64,000 nucleotides of DNA from Promethearchaeota archaeon (GTDB lineage: Archaea; Asgardarchaeota; Lokiarchaeia; Sigyniarchaeales; SOKP01), in contig JABXKD010000001.1 of assembly GCA_013375475.1 (NCBI GenBank), forward strand, positions 62,001 to 126,000, written 5' to 3'. Numbering within the stretch: position 1 is the stretch's first letter; each line of letters begins with the position of its first letter. Of the stretch, positions 52,850-61,824 are shown one piece after another. Below the pieces are notes generated by a model. The model searched no databases, was not told the origin of the DNA, and saw only the letters and a program-made list of their open reading frames with translations. Both the position numbers and the translations under genes were made by a program.

Positions 52850-54058
52850 ATGGCAGAAAAAAAAGAAGAAATCGAATTCTTATTCAAGAAAATGATGAAA
52901 GACTTCGAAAAAATCAGTCAGAACGATGTAATTTATCAGCAAGATATACGAGAACTTGGAGATTTAAAAATTCAATGGAAAATCTGCGGAATCTTCGGTT
53001 ATCAGATTCTAGAACAAGATAACTACTCCTATGCGTTTGGAGAGCAATTAGATGACCCCAATATCACATTTACTTGGAGAGATCCTGACGAAGCGATCAA
53101 ATTTTTAAAAGGTATGCCATTTGAAGGATTTTCTAAAATTCCTCTTAAAGAATATAAATATATGTTTAGATATCGTTATGTTACAGGTAACACAGTTGCT
53201 GATCGAGGAAATGGAGAGAGAAGAGTAAGAATATTTAAAACAATTATGTCTGCTCGTTTTAAGAAAGAAAAACCTTATCACCCTTATATGATAACAAAAT
53301 TGCCGATGTTTCGAAACGTTAGAAAACTCGCTGATTTAGAACCTGGAAAGAATAGAGAAAACTACGGGTCGTACATCCCTATTAATCAATCTCTTGGAAC
53401 GTTTGAAAACGAGATTCTTCCGATAAAAGTTTTAGAACACTTTTTTGAAAAGGCGAGTAACATTGTTATTCTAAATAAATGTGATTGTAGAATAGTTAAT
53501 GATTGTCAAGATCACGAGAAATCAATTGGATGCATGTTTTTAGGCGATGATTCGTTAAACATGTTGATTACTGAGGAACGGGGGCGCGTCATCACACCTG
53601 AGGAAGCCTTAGAGATTACAAAAAATGCTGTTGAGGGTGGTTTAATTCCATTAATTGGAAAAGCTAGGGGGGATGCTGTGAGGTTTAGTATTGAAGACAC
53701 TGGCCATTTCATGACTATGTGCTTCTGTTGTAGCTGCTGTTGCATTAACGCGAAGGTTACAACACACGGCTCTGTTGCCATTGCAAACCTGGGAGGTAAT
53801 AATAGGATGAGGGGCCTCACGGTTAAAGTTGATGAAGAAATCTGCGTTGGTTGCGAAGAATGCCTTAAAGTCTGTAAATTTAGGAGTATGGAAATGCACG
53901 ACGGAATAGCAAGGGTTAACCAAAATCGATGTTTAGGTTGTGGAAGATGCGAGCAAGTCTGTCCTAACGATGCGATTTCAATCATAATTGACGAGAATAG
54001 TCGTGTTGATGAATTAATTGCTAAACTCGAATCTTACGTTGATGTAGCTCCGCAATGA
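52850..54058 (+). CDS. SCP2-polycysteine ferredoxin (type beta)
   Basis: 402 residues; ATG five bases after GGTG. SCP2 part: LKIQWKICGIFGYQILEQDN, DPNITFTWRDPDEAIKFLKG. Then YHPYMITKLPMFRN, PINQSLGTFENEILP, CDCRIVNDCQDH (Asp replaces the usual Gly in CGCR) with IGCMFLG, MCFCCSCCC, CVGCEECLKVC and CLGCGRCEQVCP. The segment before the first ferredoxin motif has an extra GGNNRM insertion. Tail VDVAPQ, slightly longer than VDVS. Closest to the paralogs at 31277 and 61825. Convergent with the 674-residue gene downstream, with only 16 bases between the stop codons. Confidence 0.82.
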   Translation: MAEKKEEIEFLFKKMMKDFEKISQNDVIYQQDIRELGDLKIQWKICGIFGYQILEQDNYSYAFGEQLDDPNITFTWRDPDEAIKFLKGMPFEGFSKIPLKEYKYMFRYRYVTGNTVADRGNGERRVRIFKTIMSARFKKEKPYHPYMITKLPMFRNVRKLADLEPGKNRENYGSYIPINQSLGTFENEILPIKVLEHFFEKASNIVILNKCDCRIVNDCQDHEKSIGCMFLGDDSLNMLITEERGRVITPEEALEITKNAVEGGLIPLIGKARGDAVRFSIEDTGHFMTMCFCCSCCCINAKVTTHGSVAIANLGGNNRMRGLTVKVDEEICVGCEECLKVCKFRSMEMHDGIARVNQNRCLGCGRCEQVCPNDAISIIIDENSRVDELIAKLESYVDVAPQ

Positions 54059-54074
54059 AACTCTTTTTTATATT

Positions 54075-56099
54075 TTATATCCACTGTTTTATACTAAGAT
54101 TTATTTTTTCGTCCTTATAAGCAATAAGAATATCATCGCTTCCAAAAGGAGTATTACTTGTAATATTGTCATAGCGCATATATTTATCGGTCCCAATAAC
54201 CGATCCATTTACTCTCAGTTTTTTATTCCAACCGACGGACATTTCTCCAATGGAAGGTGATTTATATTTAACGCTCAATCTTTTGTAGCAGAGTTCAGAT
54301 TCGCTAACTTTATCGATAAAATTCTCGAAAGAATGATATTGATTCTTATTACCCATCTCGACAATCCAAATATTCTTTCTACCTTTAGAAAGCACCTCAC
54401 TCTCTTTATACACTCCTTTATTTTGCCAAAAATATTCTTTCATTGATCGAAGTGCGATATATCCCTCGTTTTTTACTCCGAATATCCAGCCATTTTTCTC
54501 AATAACATTGTCGAATCTTTGTTTTGGGAAAAATGCGTGTGTAAAGTCAAGAATTTTCTTAATTAGTATTTTAGGTACTTTAGGAGTTTTATAAATAATG
54601 ATCCCGACATTTTTATGTTGAATGGCTTTCGGTAGGAAACCGTTTCCGTGCCAGTACGCATCGGGTGAAACTTCACCATAACCTCCAGGATGAGTAGTAA
54701 AACATACAGCCTCATCGTCCAGAGTAGCTTTCCAGATATGGTGTTGGTCACCGCCATAGCTTTTACGATAATTTTGAGATGTGCTTAAGATATAATCCTT
54801 GGTTCTATATGTATAAATATTATTTTCTTCACGAACATTCCTTGAAACATCCTTCTTAAACACTAAAGATATCAGATTAGTTAACTTAATGTACCTACCA
54901 ATCTTAATTATTTTTTTTAATCCTAGAAATTCGCGAAAGAAGTCATTAGTCCACCAGTTAAACTTATCAAGCATTAAAACCATGTGATTAATTGTCCTAG
55001 GATGTGCATACCCCCCAAATGACAATAAACCCATGGCGCTCTCTAAATTTAGTTTCCCATAACCCCATTTTTTGGCATCTTTAAACTTGATACTAACCCT
55101 TTGTTTATTTATCCACTCAAGGTTGTTAGTATCAGTAGCAATATCAAAAATAACTTTATGGAGCTCATACTTCTTGCTTAACGTAAAAACAACGGTGCTC
55201 ATATTTTCCTGTTTTGTGAATCTACCCATGCCAAACATAAGTTTTGATATATCAATTGTCGCGTCTTGATATGGATTTAGCTTTGGTTTGGTGTAAGTTC
55301 TCCCGTGCGTACAAGACAACATCCCATAATAACTGTTTATAGCCATATCGTAAAGCATCAAATCAATTACAACTTTTGACTTATTTGCTAGTATTGTATC
55401 CTCAGAAAAATCTAATAAGTTAAGTAAGGGAGGAAAATCCTCTTCATAATAGACGTTAGAGAGCCACTCGTTAAATCCAGTATAAAATCTTAAATAAAGC
55501 CACTTATCAATTCTTTTCTTTGCCTTAACCATTTTCTCTTTACCTGTCATTCCGGAATTAGTAAAAATTTCATCTTTGAACAGTTGTCCTACTAAATACT
55601 CACAGGAACTAAAGAGAATATGGTGGTTCTCGGTCCAATAACACATAGAATCGATTCCTGGCTCGTCGGGCCAATATTTAAAACCTAAAATTGTTTGTTT
55701 AGCAGCTTCTTTAAACTCATCGCTAAGTAAATTACTATCAATCAATTGGTAATACAATCTAATAATTCCTGTTAGAACGAAATCAGCACAATCATAACGA
55801 GAGTTGATAAATTCTAGCGCAGAGAAAAGAATTTTCATGTGAATTGGCCCCCTATTTTCGCTAATTCGAATTAGCTCATAATAGAATCCTTTTAAATTCT
55901 CACTCGATGGATTCATTAACACATGCTTTATAAAAAGCTGCTTTCTATCCTCATAACTAAGGGAAGTTAAATCTCTTGTATACGAATCTTCTACAACTAC
56001 TTTGGGATATCCTTCAGGAAGATCATTTAATCCTTCTAATTTGGAGATTTGAACGCTAGATTCTTTAGGAGTCTCTGGTTTTATTTCATCTTTTTTCAT
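54075..56099 (-). CDS. Large protein, possible (alpha/alpha)-toroid polysaccharide lyase (heparinase-like)
   Basis: 674 residues. The first ~400 are helical with repeated aromatic pairs, including CYWTENHHILFSSCEYLVGQ, SCTHGRTYTK and FGGYAHPRTINHM; the last ~270 look beta-rich (SVGWNKKLRVNGSVIG). A helical toroid followed by a beta-sandwich, with His/Tyr/Asn-rich clefts, is the plan of heparinase II/III and related lyases, but I see no decisive motif. No signal peptide. Convergent with the ferredoxin at 52850 and divergent from the one at 56213. Glycan-acting neighbours (BNR, CE15-like, GH31) make a polysaccharide substrate plausible. An unrelated toroid protein is an equal alternative. Confidence 0.5.
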   Translation of the reverse strand: MKKDEIKPETPKESSVQISKLEGLNDLPEGYPKVVVEDSYTRDLTSLSYEDRKQLFIKHVLMNPSSENLKGFYYELIRISENRGPIHMKILFSALEFINSRYDCADFVLTGIIRLYYQLIDSNLLSDEFKEAAKQTILGFKYWPDEPGIDSMCYWTENHHILFSSCEYLVGQLFKDEIFTNSGMTGKEKMVKAKKRIDKWLYLRFYTGFNEWLSNVYYEEDFPPLLNLLDFSEDTILANKSKVVIDLMLYDMAINSYYGMLSCTHGRTYTKPKLNPYQDATIDISKLMFGMGRFTKQENMSTVVFTLSKKYELHKVIFDIATDTNNLEWINKQRVSIKFKDAKKWGYGKLNLESAMGLLSFGGYAHPRTINHMVLMLDKFNWWTNDFFREFLGLKKIIKIGRYIKLTNLISLVFKKDVSRNVREENNIYTYRTKDYILSTSQNYRKSYGGDQHHIWKATLDDEAVCFTTHPGGYGEVSPDAYWHGNGFLPKAIQHKNVGIIIYKTPKVPKILIKKILDFTHAFFPKQRFDNVIEKNGWIFGVKNEGYIALRSMKEYFWQNKGVYKESEVLSKGRKNIWIVEMGNKNQYHSFENFIDKVSESELCYKRLSVKYKSPSIGEMSVGWNKKLRVNGSVIGTDKYMRYDNITSNTPFGSDDILIAYKDEKINLSIKQWI

Positions 56100-56212
56100 C
56101 TATTTACTTAGTTGATGAGAAAATATAATTTTTTCCTCAATAGTTAAGTTCTTAATTAATCTGATGTTCTTAATTTTTACACTCTCTAAAATAACTAAAA
56201 AAGTGAGAAATT

Positions 56213-57295
56213 ATGTCTCAAGATGATCAAATTTACCGTAATTTGCAGATACATCTAAATAAAATGCCGATCGGATTTCCTCCCAGCGAAACTGGCACCG
56301 ATATAAAGGTTTTAAAAGCGTTTTTCACGTCAGATGAAGCTTTACTAGCAACTTTTTTGGACTATAATCCTATTTCCCTAAGGAAAATTCACCAAAGAGC
56401 TAAAAATCTAGGTATGACAATGGAGCAAGTTGAACAAGAGTTGGACTCCATGGTTCAAAAAAAAATTATCTATGTGGATGTTAATCCCCAGACAGGTAAA
56501 AAATTTTACGGGAACTTACCGTACGCTATAGGATTCTTTGAAACTCACATCAATAGACTTACCAAAGAGATGGCAGAGGCTTTTGACGAATACAATCTAC
56601 CTTTTATCAAGGAGTTTTTGGGTGAGAAGACGGGATTGCCTCAAATGAGGACGGTTCCCATTAATGCCTCAATAACTCATGAGAATAACGTAATGAGTTA
56701 TGATAATGCCCGAGACATTCTCGAGAATGTAGAGGGTCCATACGCGGTTGCACCGTGCGTGTGCGTTCAAGCGAGGGAGATTATAGGAAAAAAATGCGAA
56801 CATGATATGATTGAAAGATGCATGGTGAATAGTCAATCATACATCGATAGTGGGGACGCTAGAGAAATAACTAAAGCAGAAGCAGTAGAAATTTTGCAAA
56901 AAGCTGAGGAAAAAGGACTTGTAATCCAGCCAACAAATAACAAAGCCACTGGAGGTTTTTGTCTTTGCTGTGGTTGTTGCTGTGGTATTTTGTCTAATGG
57001 TAAATTGCTCGAAAAACCAGCTGAACTATTCGCAACAAATTATTATTCAGAAGTAGACGATGAAGAATGTACTGGCTGTCGTACGTGTGAAGAAGTGTGT
57101 CCTATGGATGCTATTACTGTTAACGAAGTGTCTCATATTAATCTAGAGCGGTGTATTGGATGTGGTGTGTGTGTTTCTAAATGTCCTTCCGAAGCAATCC
57201 ACCTTCGAGATAAAGAAGAGAAAATCGTACCTCCAGAAGATGGAGCTGATTTAATCGCGAAAATAACGAAGAAAAAATTAGAGTTAAACCAATAA
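56213..57295 (+). CDS. Polycysteine double-[4Fe-4S] ferredoxin with winged-helix-like N-terminus
   Basis: 360 residues and no SCP2 domain. Residues about 30-100 resemble a winged helix (LLATFLDYNPISLRKIHQRA, then MEQVEQELDSMVQKKIIYVD). The redox half has CVCVQAREIIGKKC, where Arg of CxCR is Val, then a distant RC, FCLCCGCCC near residue 249, and CTGCRTCEEVCP / CIGCGVCVSKCP at about 285 and 313. A KLELNQ tail replaces VDVS. Together with the gene at 12989 it defines the second subtype of the family. It is divergent from the 674-residue gene and is followed by gene debris. Confidence 0.82.
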   Translation: MSQDDQIYRNLQIHLNKMPIGFPPSETGTDIKVLKAFFTSDEALLATFLDYNPISLRKIHQRAKNLGMTMEQVEQELDSMVQKKIIYVDVNPQTGKKFYGNLPYAIGFFETHINRLTKEMAEAFDEYNLPFIKEFLGEKTGLPQMRTVPINASITHENNVMSYDNARDILENVEGPYAVAPCVCVQAREIIGKKCEHDMIERCMVNSQSYIDSGDAREITKAEAVEILQKAEEKGLVIQPTNNKATGGFCLCCGCCCGILSNGKLLEKPAELFATNYYSEVDDEECTGCRTCEEVCPMDAITVNEVSHINLERCIGCGVCVSKCPSEAIHLRDKEEKIVPPEDGADLIAKITKKKLELNQ

Positions 57296-57342
57296 AATCT
57301 TAAATTTTCATTTTAACAATAATTATTCTCTGACAAAGTTCT

Positions 57343-57447
57343 CCGAGCGTGACCCAATTGGAAGATGGCACCATTGTTGCTGCTTATCACGAATATAGCG
57401 ACGACGAACAACCTATCCACTATTTGATGTGCACTCGTTTTAAATTG
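57343..57447 (+). pseudogene. Remnant of the 3' end of a BNR/Asp-box gene
   Basis: Translates as PSVTQLEDGTIVAAYHEYSD then DEQPIHYLMCTRFKL, nearly identical to the last 35 residues of the intact BNR protein ending at 51540, with synonymous differences (for example GACGACGAA versus GATGATGAT). No upstream part of the gene and no stop codon at the matching place remain, so only this 3' fragment of a duplicated gene survives. Confidence 0.9.
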
Positions 57448-57505
57448 TGCATGGAGCTAAAAAAAATTCAGTTCTTTAAGCAAGAAATGTTTATAAGAAA
57501 ATAAA

Positions 57506-58422
57506 ATGGAGAAAATTAAAAATATGAACGAAACAGAAAAAAATACGAACTTGTTTACAGCTTACGTGTTCTCATCTTATCATATGTTATTGCATTTATT
57601 ATAGCTATTCTCGTAGGTATAATTTTTAGTTTCTTGCATCCACTTCTCATGATTTTACTTGCGGATCTAGCAGCAACAATCGTAATATTCATCATCAGCA
57701 CAATCGTAAAAAACACAAGTTTGTACGATCCTTATTGGAATACAGTTCCTTTAATAATTGCTTTATAATATTTGTTATTTCCTCAGCTAATTAACCGGAA
57801 TATTGTAGATGTAATAGTTGTTTTTGTGCTAGTATCTATTTATTCAGTACGCCTTATTCATAACTGGGTAAAACAGTGGAGAGGATTAGGGCATGAAGAT
57901 TGGAGATATACCAATTACAGGCTAAAAATGGGTAATAAATTCTGGGTTATCAACCTTACAGGATTACAATTAATGCCAACAATAATGGTCTATTTGGGAT
58001 CAATATCTTTATACCCCGTTCTTTCTTTGAGAACGAGTTCACTCGGACTTTTAGATATTATTGCTATAATTGTAACCGCTACTGCTATTACTTTGGAAGC
58101 ATTGGCTGATCAGCAATCATATAAGTTCAGAAGGAATCGTGAAAATTCTCAAGAATTTATTACAACAGGTTTATGGAAATTTTCAAGACACCCTAATTAT
58201 CTTGGAGAGGTAATGTTCTGGTGGGGATTGTATATTTTTTCTTTAGCTGCCAATATTTTGTATTTCTGGGCGATAATTGGGCCAATTGCAATGACTATAC
58301 TTTTTTATGTAGTGAGTATTCCTCCAATGGAGAAGCGAAACCTGGAAAGGAAACCAGATTATCCGGAATATAAGAAAAACACTTCAAAGTTAATACTTTG
58401 GTTTCCAAAGAAAAGAAATTAG
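57506..58422 (+). pseudogene. DUF1295-like membrane methyltransferase/reductase with frameshift and internal stop
   Basis: The C-terminal 216 codons (57772-58422) give a DUF1295 protein (steroid-5-alpha-reductase/ICMT-like): WRGLGHEDWRYTNYRL, TTGLWKFSRHPNYLGEVMFWWG, and five membrane helices. The upstream part is also coding: an N-terminus from ATG 57506 (MEKIKNMNETEKNTNLFTAY), then a shift near 57560-57575 to the frame reading LSYVIAFIIAILVGIIFSFL through NTSLYDPYWNTVPLIIAL. A TAA at 57766-57768 then replaces what should be Tyr. Two separate lesions suggest a dead gene, though sequencing error could explain the frameshift. A shortened protein starting at TTG 57772 would lack two or more helices. 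Confidence 0.72.
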
Positions 58423-58462
58423 CATTTAATAATTTCATAATATTATTTGATGAAAATGATGG

Positions 58463-58522
58463 GATCCAAAGAGGATAGAGGAGTTAATCAGTCGAACTGA
58501 AGCGAGTGTTGATGTTTCATAA
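58463..58522 (+). pseudogene. Remnant of the 3' end of an SCP2-polycysteine ferredoxin gene
   Basis: The frame ending in TAA at 58520-58522 reads DPKRIEELISRTEASVDVS, the family's C-terminal helix and tail; the paralog at 51569 ends DPKRLDEFIRRIEAKVDVS. Immediately upstream the frame is closed (TGA at 58457) and no cysteine motifs exist, so only the tail of a lost thirteenth copy remains. Confidence 0.88.
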
Positions 58523-58567
58523 CTATATACTAGTAAATTTTATAATCAAAAGATTAAATAAAAAAAA

Positions 58568-60325
58568 TTATTGATATACGCCTTTATGAGCGTAAACCGT
58601 TTCAAGAATGCGTTCAAACCGTTTCAAATCTTGAACAGGTTTTTTAATCATTTTTAGGCAATATTCCATTTGTTTCTCGTTAGTCATAGGTTTCGAATAT
58701 AATTTTGTGGCAAACAATGAAAAATCACGAATCAAGCAATCAAAAATTTGTTCGATTAGATCATCATCCTCTCCATAAATCTCAGCATTTTCAAGTATTA
58801 GCTGTCCATAGACTGCGAGAGTAAATAACTCTCCAGTAATCAACACAAAATCGATATCTCTTCCCTGTTCTGGGGTAGCAGGGGCCTTAATACACATTTC
58901 CTTAAAAATGTCGATTTGTTCTTTCAATATGTTAACATTTGGGAGATTATATTTATTGTATGCAATATGGTAATCATGGAAAGTGATTTTGCCTAAATCT
59001 TGAGCAGATCCTTGATTAAACAGAAAAGAATCGTTTCTATCATCTATGATCTTCGGAACATCTGGATATTCTTGGTTAGGAACACTTAGACCAAAGTAGT
59101 TGGGGAGGAATTTTACAATGAGTGCCATATTTACGTGTGCTGTTCCCTCTAGCTTTGGATTAGCAGCGATATACATCATTGCGCCATTAAAGAATGTGTC
59201 CTTCTCATATCCTTTTGCAGCAATAATATCATGTAGTAAATTCATAACTACTACACCCTCAGTAGTGACCTTCATTTTAATAATGGGATTATATAATAAA
59301 TACCGTCTATCACTTAGTGATGCTGTACGAATATAATCTTTCGATCTTAAAGAAACAAGTTTCATTGCTATTAATCTGCAGTAGGAATCAACGAAAAATT
59401 GTTTTATATGAGAAAACTCAGTTACCGCGTGATTATACAATATTCTATTTGATGCATGGTTGATAGCCTCATAGAACGCATGCTCACATATTCCAATACT
59501 TGACCATCCAAGCTGGTATTTCCCTACATTGACTGCGTTTAACGCCATATCCCAAGCTTCTTGGCCTTTAGCTAATATCTCATTCTCGGTTACTGGATAA
59601 TCTTTTAGGGCGTATTCAGCAACATAATTTTGATTGTGCGTTATATTTTTGATGGTTTCATATCCCTCAATTTCAAAATTTGCTGCAAAAAAAACATAAC
59701 TGCTTTTATCTTTCCGTGATTCTGGATATTGAAGAATATTTCCCTCTTTATCAGAAATTTTTCCGAAAGTTGAGGTGAATGCAGCAGTTTGACCATTTCC
59801 AATGTAATATTTACTTCCATTGGCTCTATAAGTTCCATCTTCTTGAGGGATTAACCTCATTTCAGAGGAGTATAAATCTGCACCGTGTTCTTTTTCGGAA
59901 AGTCCAAATGCAAAGATTCCACCATCAATCAAAGCTTGAGCAGTCCGCTTTTTTATTATCTCATTTTTACTCATCCAAAGAGGCCCAAGACCCAAAATAC
60001 TCACTTGCCATGTATACCAATAGGGTGGACCATAAAAACTAGTAATTTCATTAAAATAGCAATTACGATTAGTATCCCAGTGAGCATCTGGATTGCCTTC
60101 CAACGCATATTCTGAGGGAGTTAAAAGAGACGAAAAGATCTTTTCTTTCTTTTGAAACTCAATAAAATCTTCATACCATACACACGCATGGTCATCTTCA
60201 AGAATTTTCTCCAAACCTTTATTTTCAAAGAAGTTTATGGTTTTTAACATGATTTCCTTTGATTTTTCATCAAGTTCCGAAAAATCAGGATTTTTTGGAT
60301 TAAATAATTTTATCATTGTTTTCAT
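58568..60325 (-). CDS. Acyl-CoA dehydrogenase/oxidase-family flavoprotein (585 aa)
   Basis: Features of the acyl-CoA dehydrogenase fold are AFGLSEKEHGADLYSSEM and ANGSKYYIGNGQTAAFTSTF (FAD/substrate loop of the middle domain), then the helical C-terminal domain (VGKYQLGWSSIGICEHAFYE; LHDIIAAKGYEKDTFFNGAM). It is some 200 residues longer than short-chain dehydrogenases, with extra N- and C-terminal helices like acyl-CoA oxidases or FadE-type enzymes. In an anaerobe it would act as a dehydrogenase or reductase. The catalytic Glu cannot be placed by eye. No electron-transfer flavoprotein gene is adjacent. Confidence 0.82.
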   Translation of the reverse strand: MKTMIKLFNPKNPDFSELDEKSKEIMLKTINFFENKGLEKILEDDHACVWYEDFIEFQKKEKIFSSLLTPSEYALEGNPDAHWDTNRNCYFNEITSFYGPPYWYTWQVSILGLGPLWMSKNEIIKKRTAQALIDGGIFAFGLSEKEHGADLYSSEMRLIPQEDGTYRANGSKYYIGNGQTAAFTSTFGKISDKEGNILQYPESRKDKSSYVFFAANFEIEGYETIKNITHNQNYVAEYALKDYPVTENEILAKGQEAWDMALNAVNVGKYQLGWSSIGICEHAFYEAINHASNRILYNHAVTEFSHIKQFFVDSYCRLIAMKLVSLRSKDYIRTASLSDRRYLLYNPIIKMKVTTEGVVVMNLLHDIIAAKGYEKDTFFNGAMMYIAANPKLEGTAHVNMALIVKFLPNYFGLSVPNQEYPDVPKIIDDRNDSFLFNQGSAQDLGKITFHDYHIAYNKYNLPNVNILKEQIDIFKEMCIKAPATPEQGRDIDFVLITGELFTLAVYGQLILENAEIYGEDDDLIEQIFDCLIRDFSLFATKLYSKPMTNEKQMEYCLKMIKKPVQDLKRFERILETVYAHKGVYQ

Positions 60326-60548
60326 TACCTTTTGAATCTATAAAAAATTAAATTAAAGATAAAATATATTTTTTCTTGAAAAATGTTCTAATGCTCTACT
60401 AATAAAAATTCTTCAATAAATCATAGAAAGAAATGGCTAGCAATGCACTCAATAATTAGATTTCAGATTAATTCTATAAGAAAAACATACACTAAAAATC
60501 TTCGACAAGCGCTTTAATCTCCTCGATTAAAAAAAACTCTTTTTTCGG
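60326..60548. other. Intergenic region with an in-frame tail after the alcohol dehydrogenase stop
   Basis: AT-rich spacer. On the minus strand the frame of the upstream alcohol dehydrogenase continues past its TAA for 18 codons (PKKEFFLIEEIKALVEDF) to a TAG at 60492-60494. Otherwise no coding or structural signal is seen. Confidence 0.4.
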
Positions 60549-61580
60549 TTAAGGATTAATTATTATTTTTACGCGCTCTGGTGTTTTCATTGTTTTCATA
60601 GCTTCGTGAATATCATCCAGTTTGAATTTATGTGTTATAATTTTATTTGGATCGACAAATCCTTTCTCCATTAACCTAATTGAACTCTGCATAACTTTTG
60701 GATACACCGAAAATGATGCATCTACACGTGTTTCTTTCCAATGAACATCAGCGGGAGAAATTGCGATTGTCCCTTCCGTAGTAACTCCAAATTCGTTTAC
60801 CCGAGTTCCGCGCCTACATAAATCAAACGCTAGTTGGGCGGCTGCTAAAGGTCCTGCGGCTTCAAAAACAATATCAGGTCCATTTGGGAGGATCTCATAT
60901 ACTGCTTTAATCGCGTCTGTTTTTTGAGAGTTTATTAAATGAGTAGCACCACATTTTTTTGAAAATTCTAGGCGCCAATCTTCAATATCAATCATAATTA
61001 TGCTCGCTGCTCCCGCTCTTTCCGCTATCATGGAAGCAAGTAAACCCATAGCTCCCGCACCAATAATAACGAGATCTTCAGAAATTCTCAATTCTGAATA
61101 TTCGATCATTCCCTTGTACGAGCCTGCGAGAGGTTCCGCTAACGCAGCAGCATCAAAAGTAATATTTTTTGGTTTTTGATAAAGAGAATTCTCCGGAACA
61201 AGAACGTACTCGGCAAACGCACCGTCAATGATTGTATCCATGCCGTCTCCACCAATGACAGCGCCATTTTTGCAATACTGCGCGAATCCTCTCCTACAAT
61301 CTTCGCATATTCCACAGTTAGAAACAGGAGAAGCAATGATTTCATCGTATGGCTTAAAAAACTTTACATTATCACCAACTTGTTCAACTACTCCTGAGAA
61401 TTCGTGCCCGCATATAGTTGGAAAGTTCACATTTGTTCGCTCCCCTGAATACGCCTTGTGATCGGTCATACAAATCCCACACGCTTTCACTCTAACAAGA
61501 GCCATATCTTTCGTGGGAATCGGTGTTGGGATTTCTTTTACTACTAAATTCTTTACGCCTTCTAATACGGCAGCTTTCAT
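60549..61580 (-). CDS. Zinc-dependent medium-chain alcohol/polyol dehydrogenase (343 aa)
   Basis: NAD(P)-dependent dehydrogenase of the threonine/sorbitol dehydrogenase branch. Catalytic zinc: C37-type ACGICMTDHKAYSGE and GHEFSGVVEQVG; structural zinc: CGICEDCRRGFAQYC with four Cys. Rossmann motif VIIGAGAMGLLASMIAERAG. The alcohol substrate is open. It could reduce an aldehyde such as sulfolactaldehyde, but it is 31 kb from the sulfoglycolysis-like operon. The protein ends RVKIIINP, a normal end; the in-frame 18-codon tail after the stop is noted separately. Confidence 0.9.
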   Translation of the reverse strand: MKAAVLEGVKNLVVKEIPTPIPTKDMALVRVKACGICMTDHKAYSGERTNVNFPTICGHEFSGVVEQVGDNVKFFKPYDEIIASPVSNCGICEDCRRGFAQYCKNGAVIGGDGMDTIIDGAFAEYVLVPENSLYQKPKNITFDAAALAEPLAGSYKGMIEYSELRISEDLVIIGAGAMGLLASMIAERAGAASIIMIDIEDWRLEFSKKCGATHLINSQKTDAIKAVYEILPNGPDIVFEAAGPLAAAQLAFDLCRRGTRVNEFGVTTEGTIAISPADVHWKETRVDASFSVYPKVMQSSIRLMEKGFVDPNKIITHKFKLDDIHEAMKTMKTPERVKIIINP

Positions 61581-61824
61581 GAGTATATGAATTGTTTCTT
61601 TCTAATGAATTTTATGTTTCAGGATTCACTAGACGAGTTAAAGAAAAAAAAATAATGTTATTTCCTTAAATCACGGCAAGATATTATGATCTGAGATTAC
61701 AAGTTAAGTAGCTATTCTTAACCAGTATAATATTATAAAATAAGAATATAATTATTATTCAAGATTACGATAATTCGAAACCAATGGAAATAAATGTTCA
61801 AGGATTATTTTAACTAAGGCTAAA
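61581..61824. other. Intergenic spacer, no feature recognised
   Basis: About 240 AT-rich bases between two minus-strand genes; likely the promoter of the alcohol dehydrogenase and the terminator of the ferredoxin paralog. Nothing more specific is visible. Confidence 0.4.

Noticed and set aside
31277-54058. SCP2-ferredoxins as subunits of a membrane complex such as a hydrogenase or Rnf
   Set aside because: No membrane helices, no hydrogenase or Rnf-like genes nearby, and each protein carries its own complete set of motifs.
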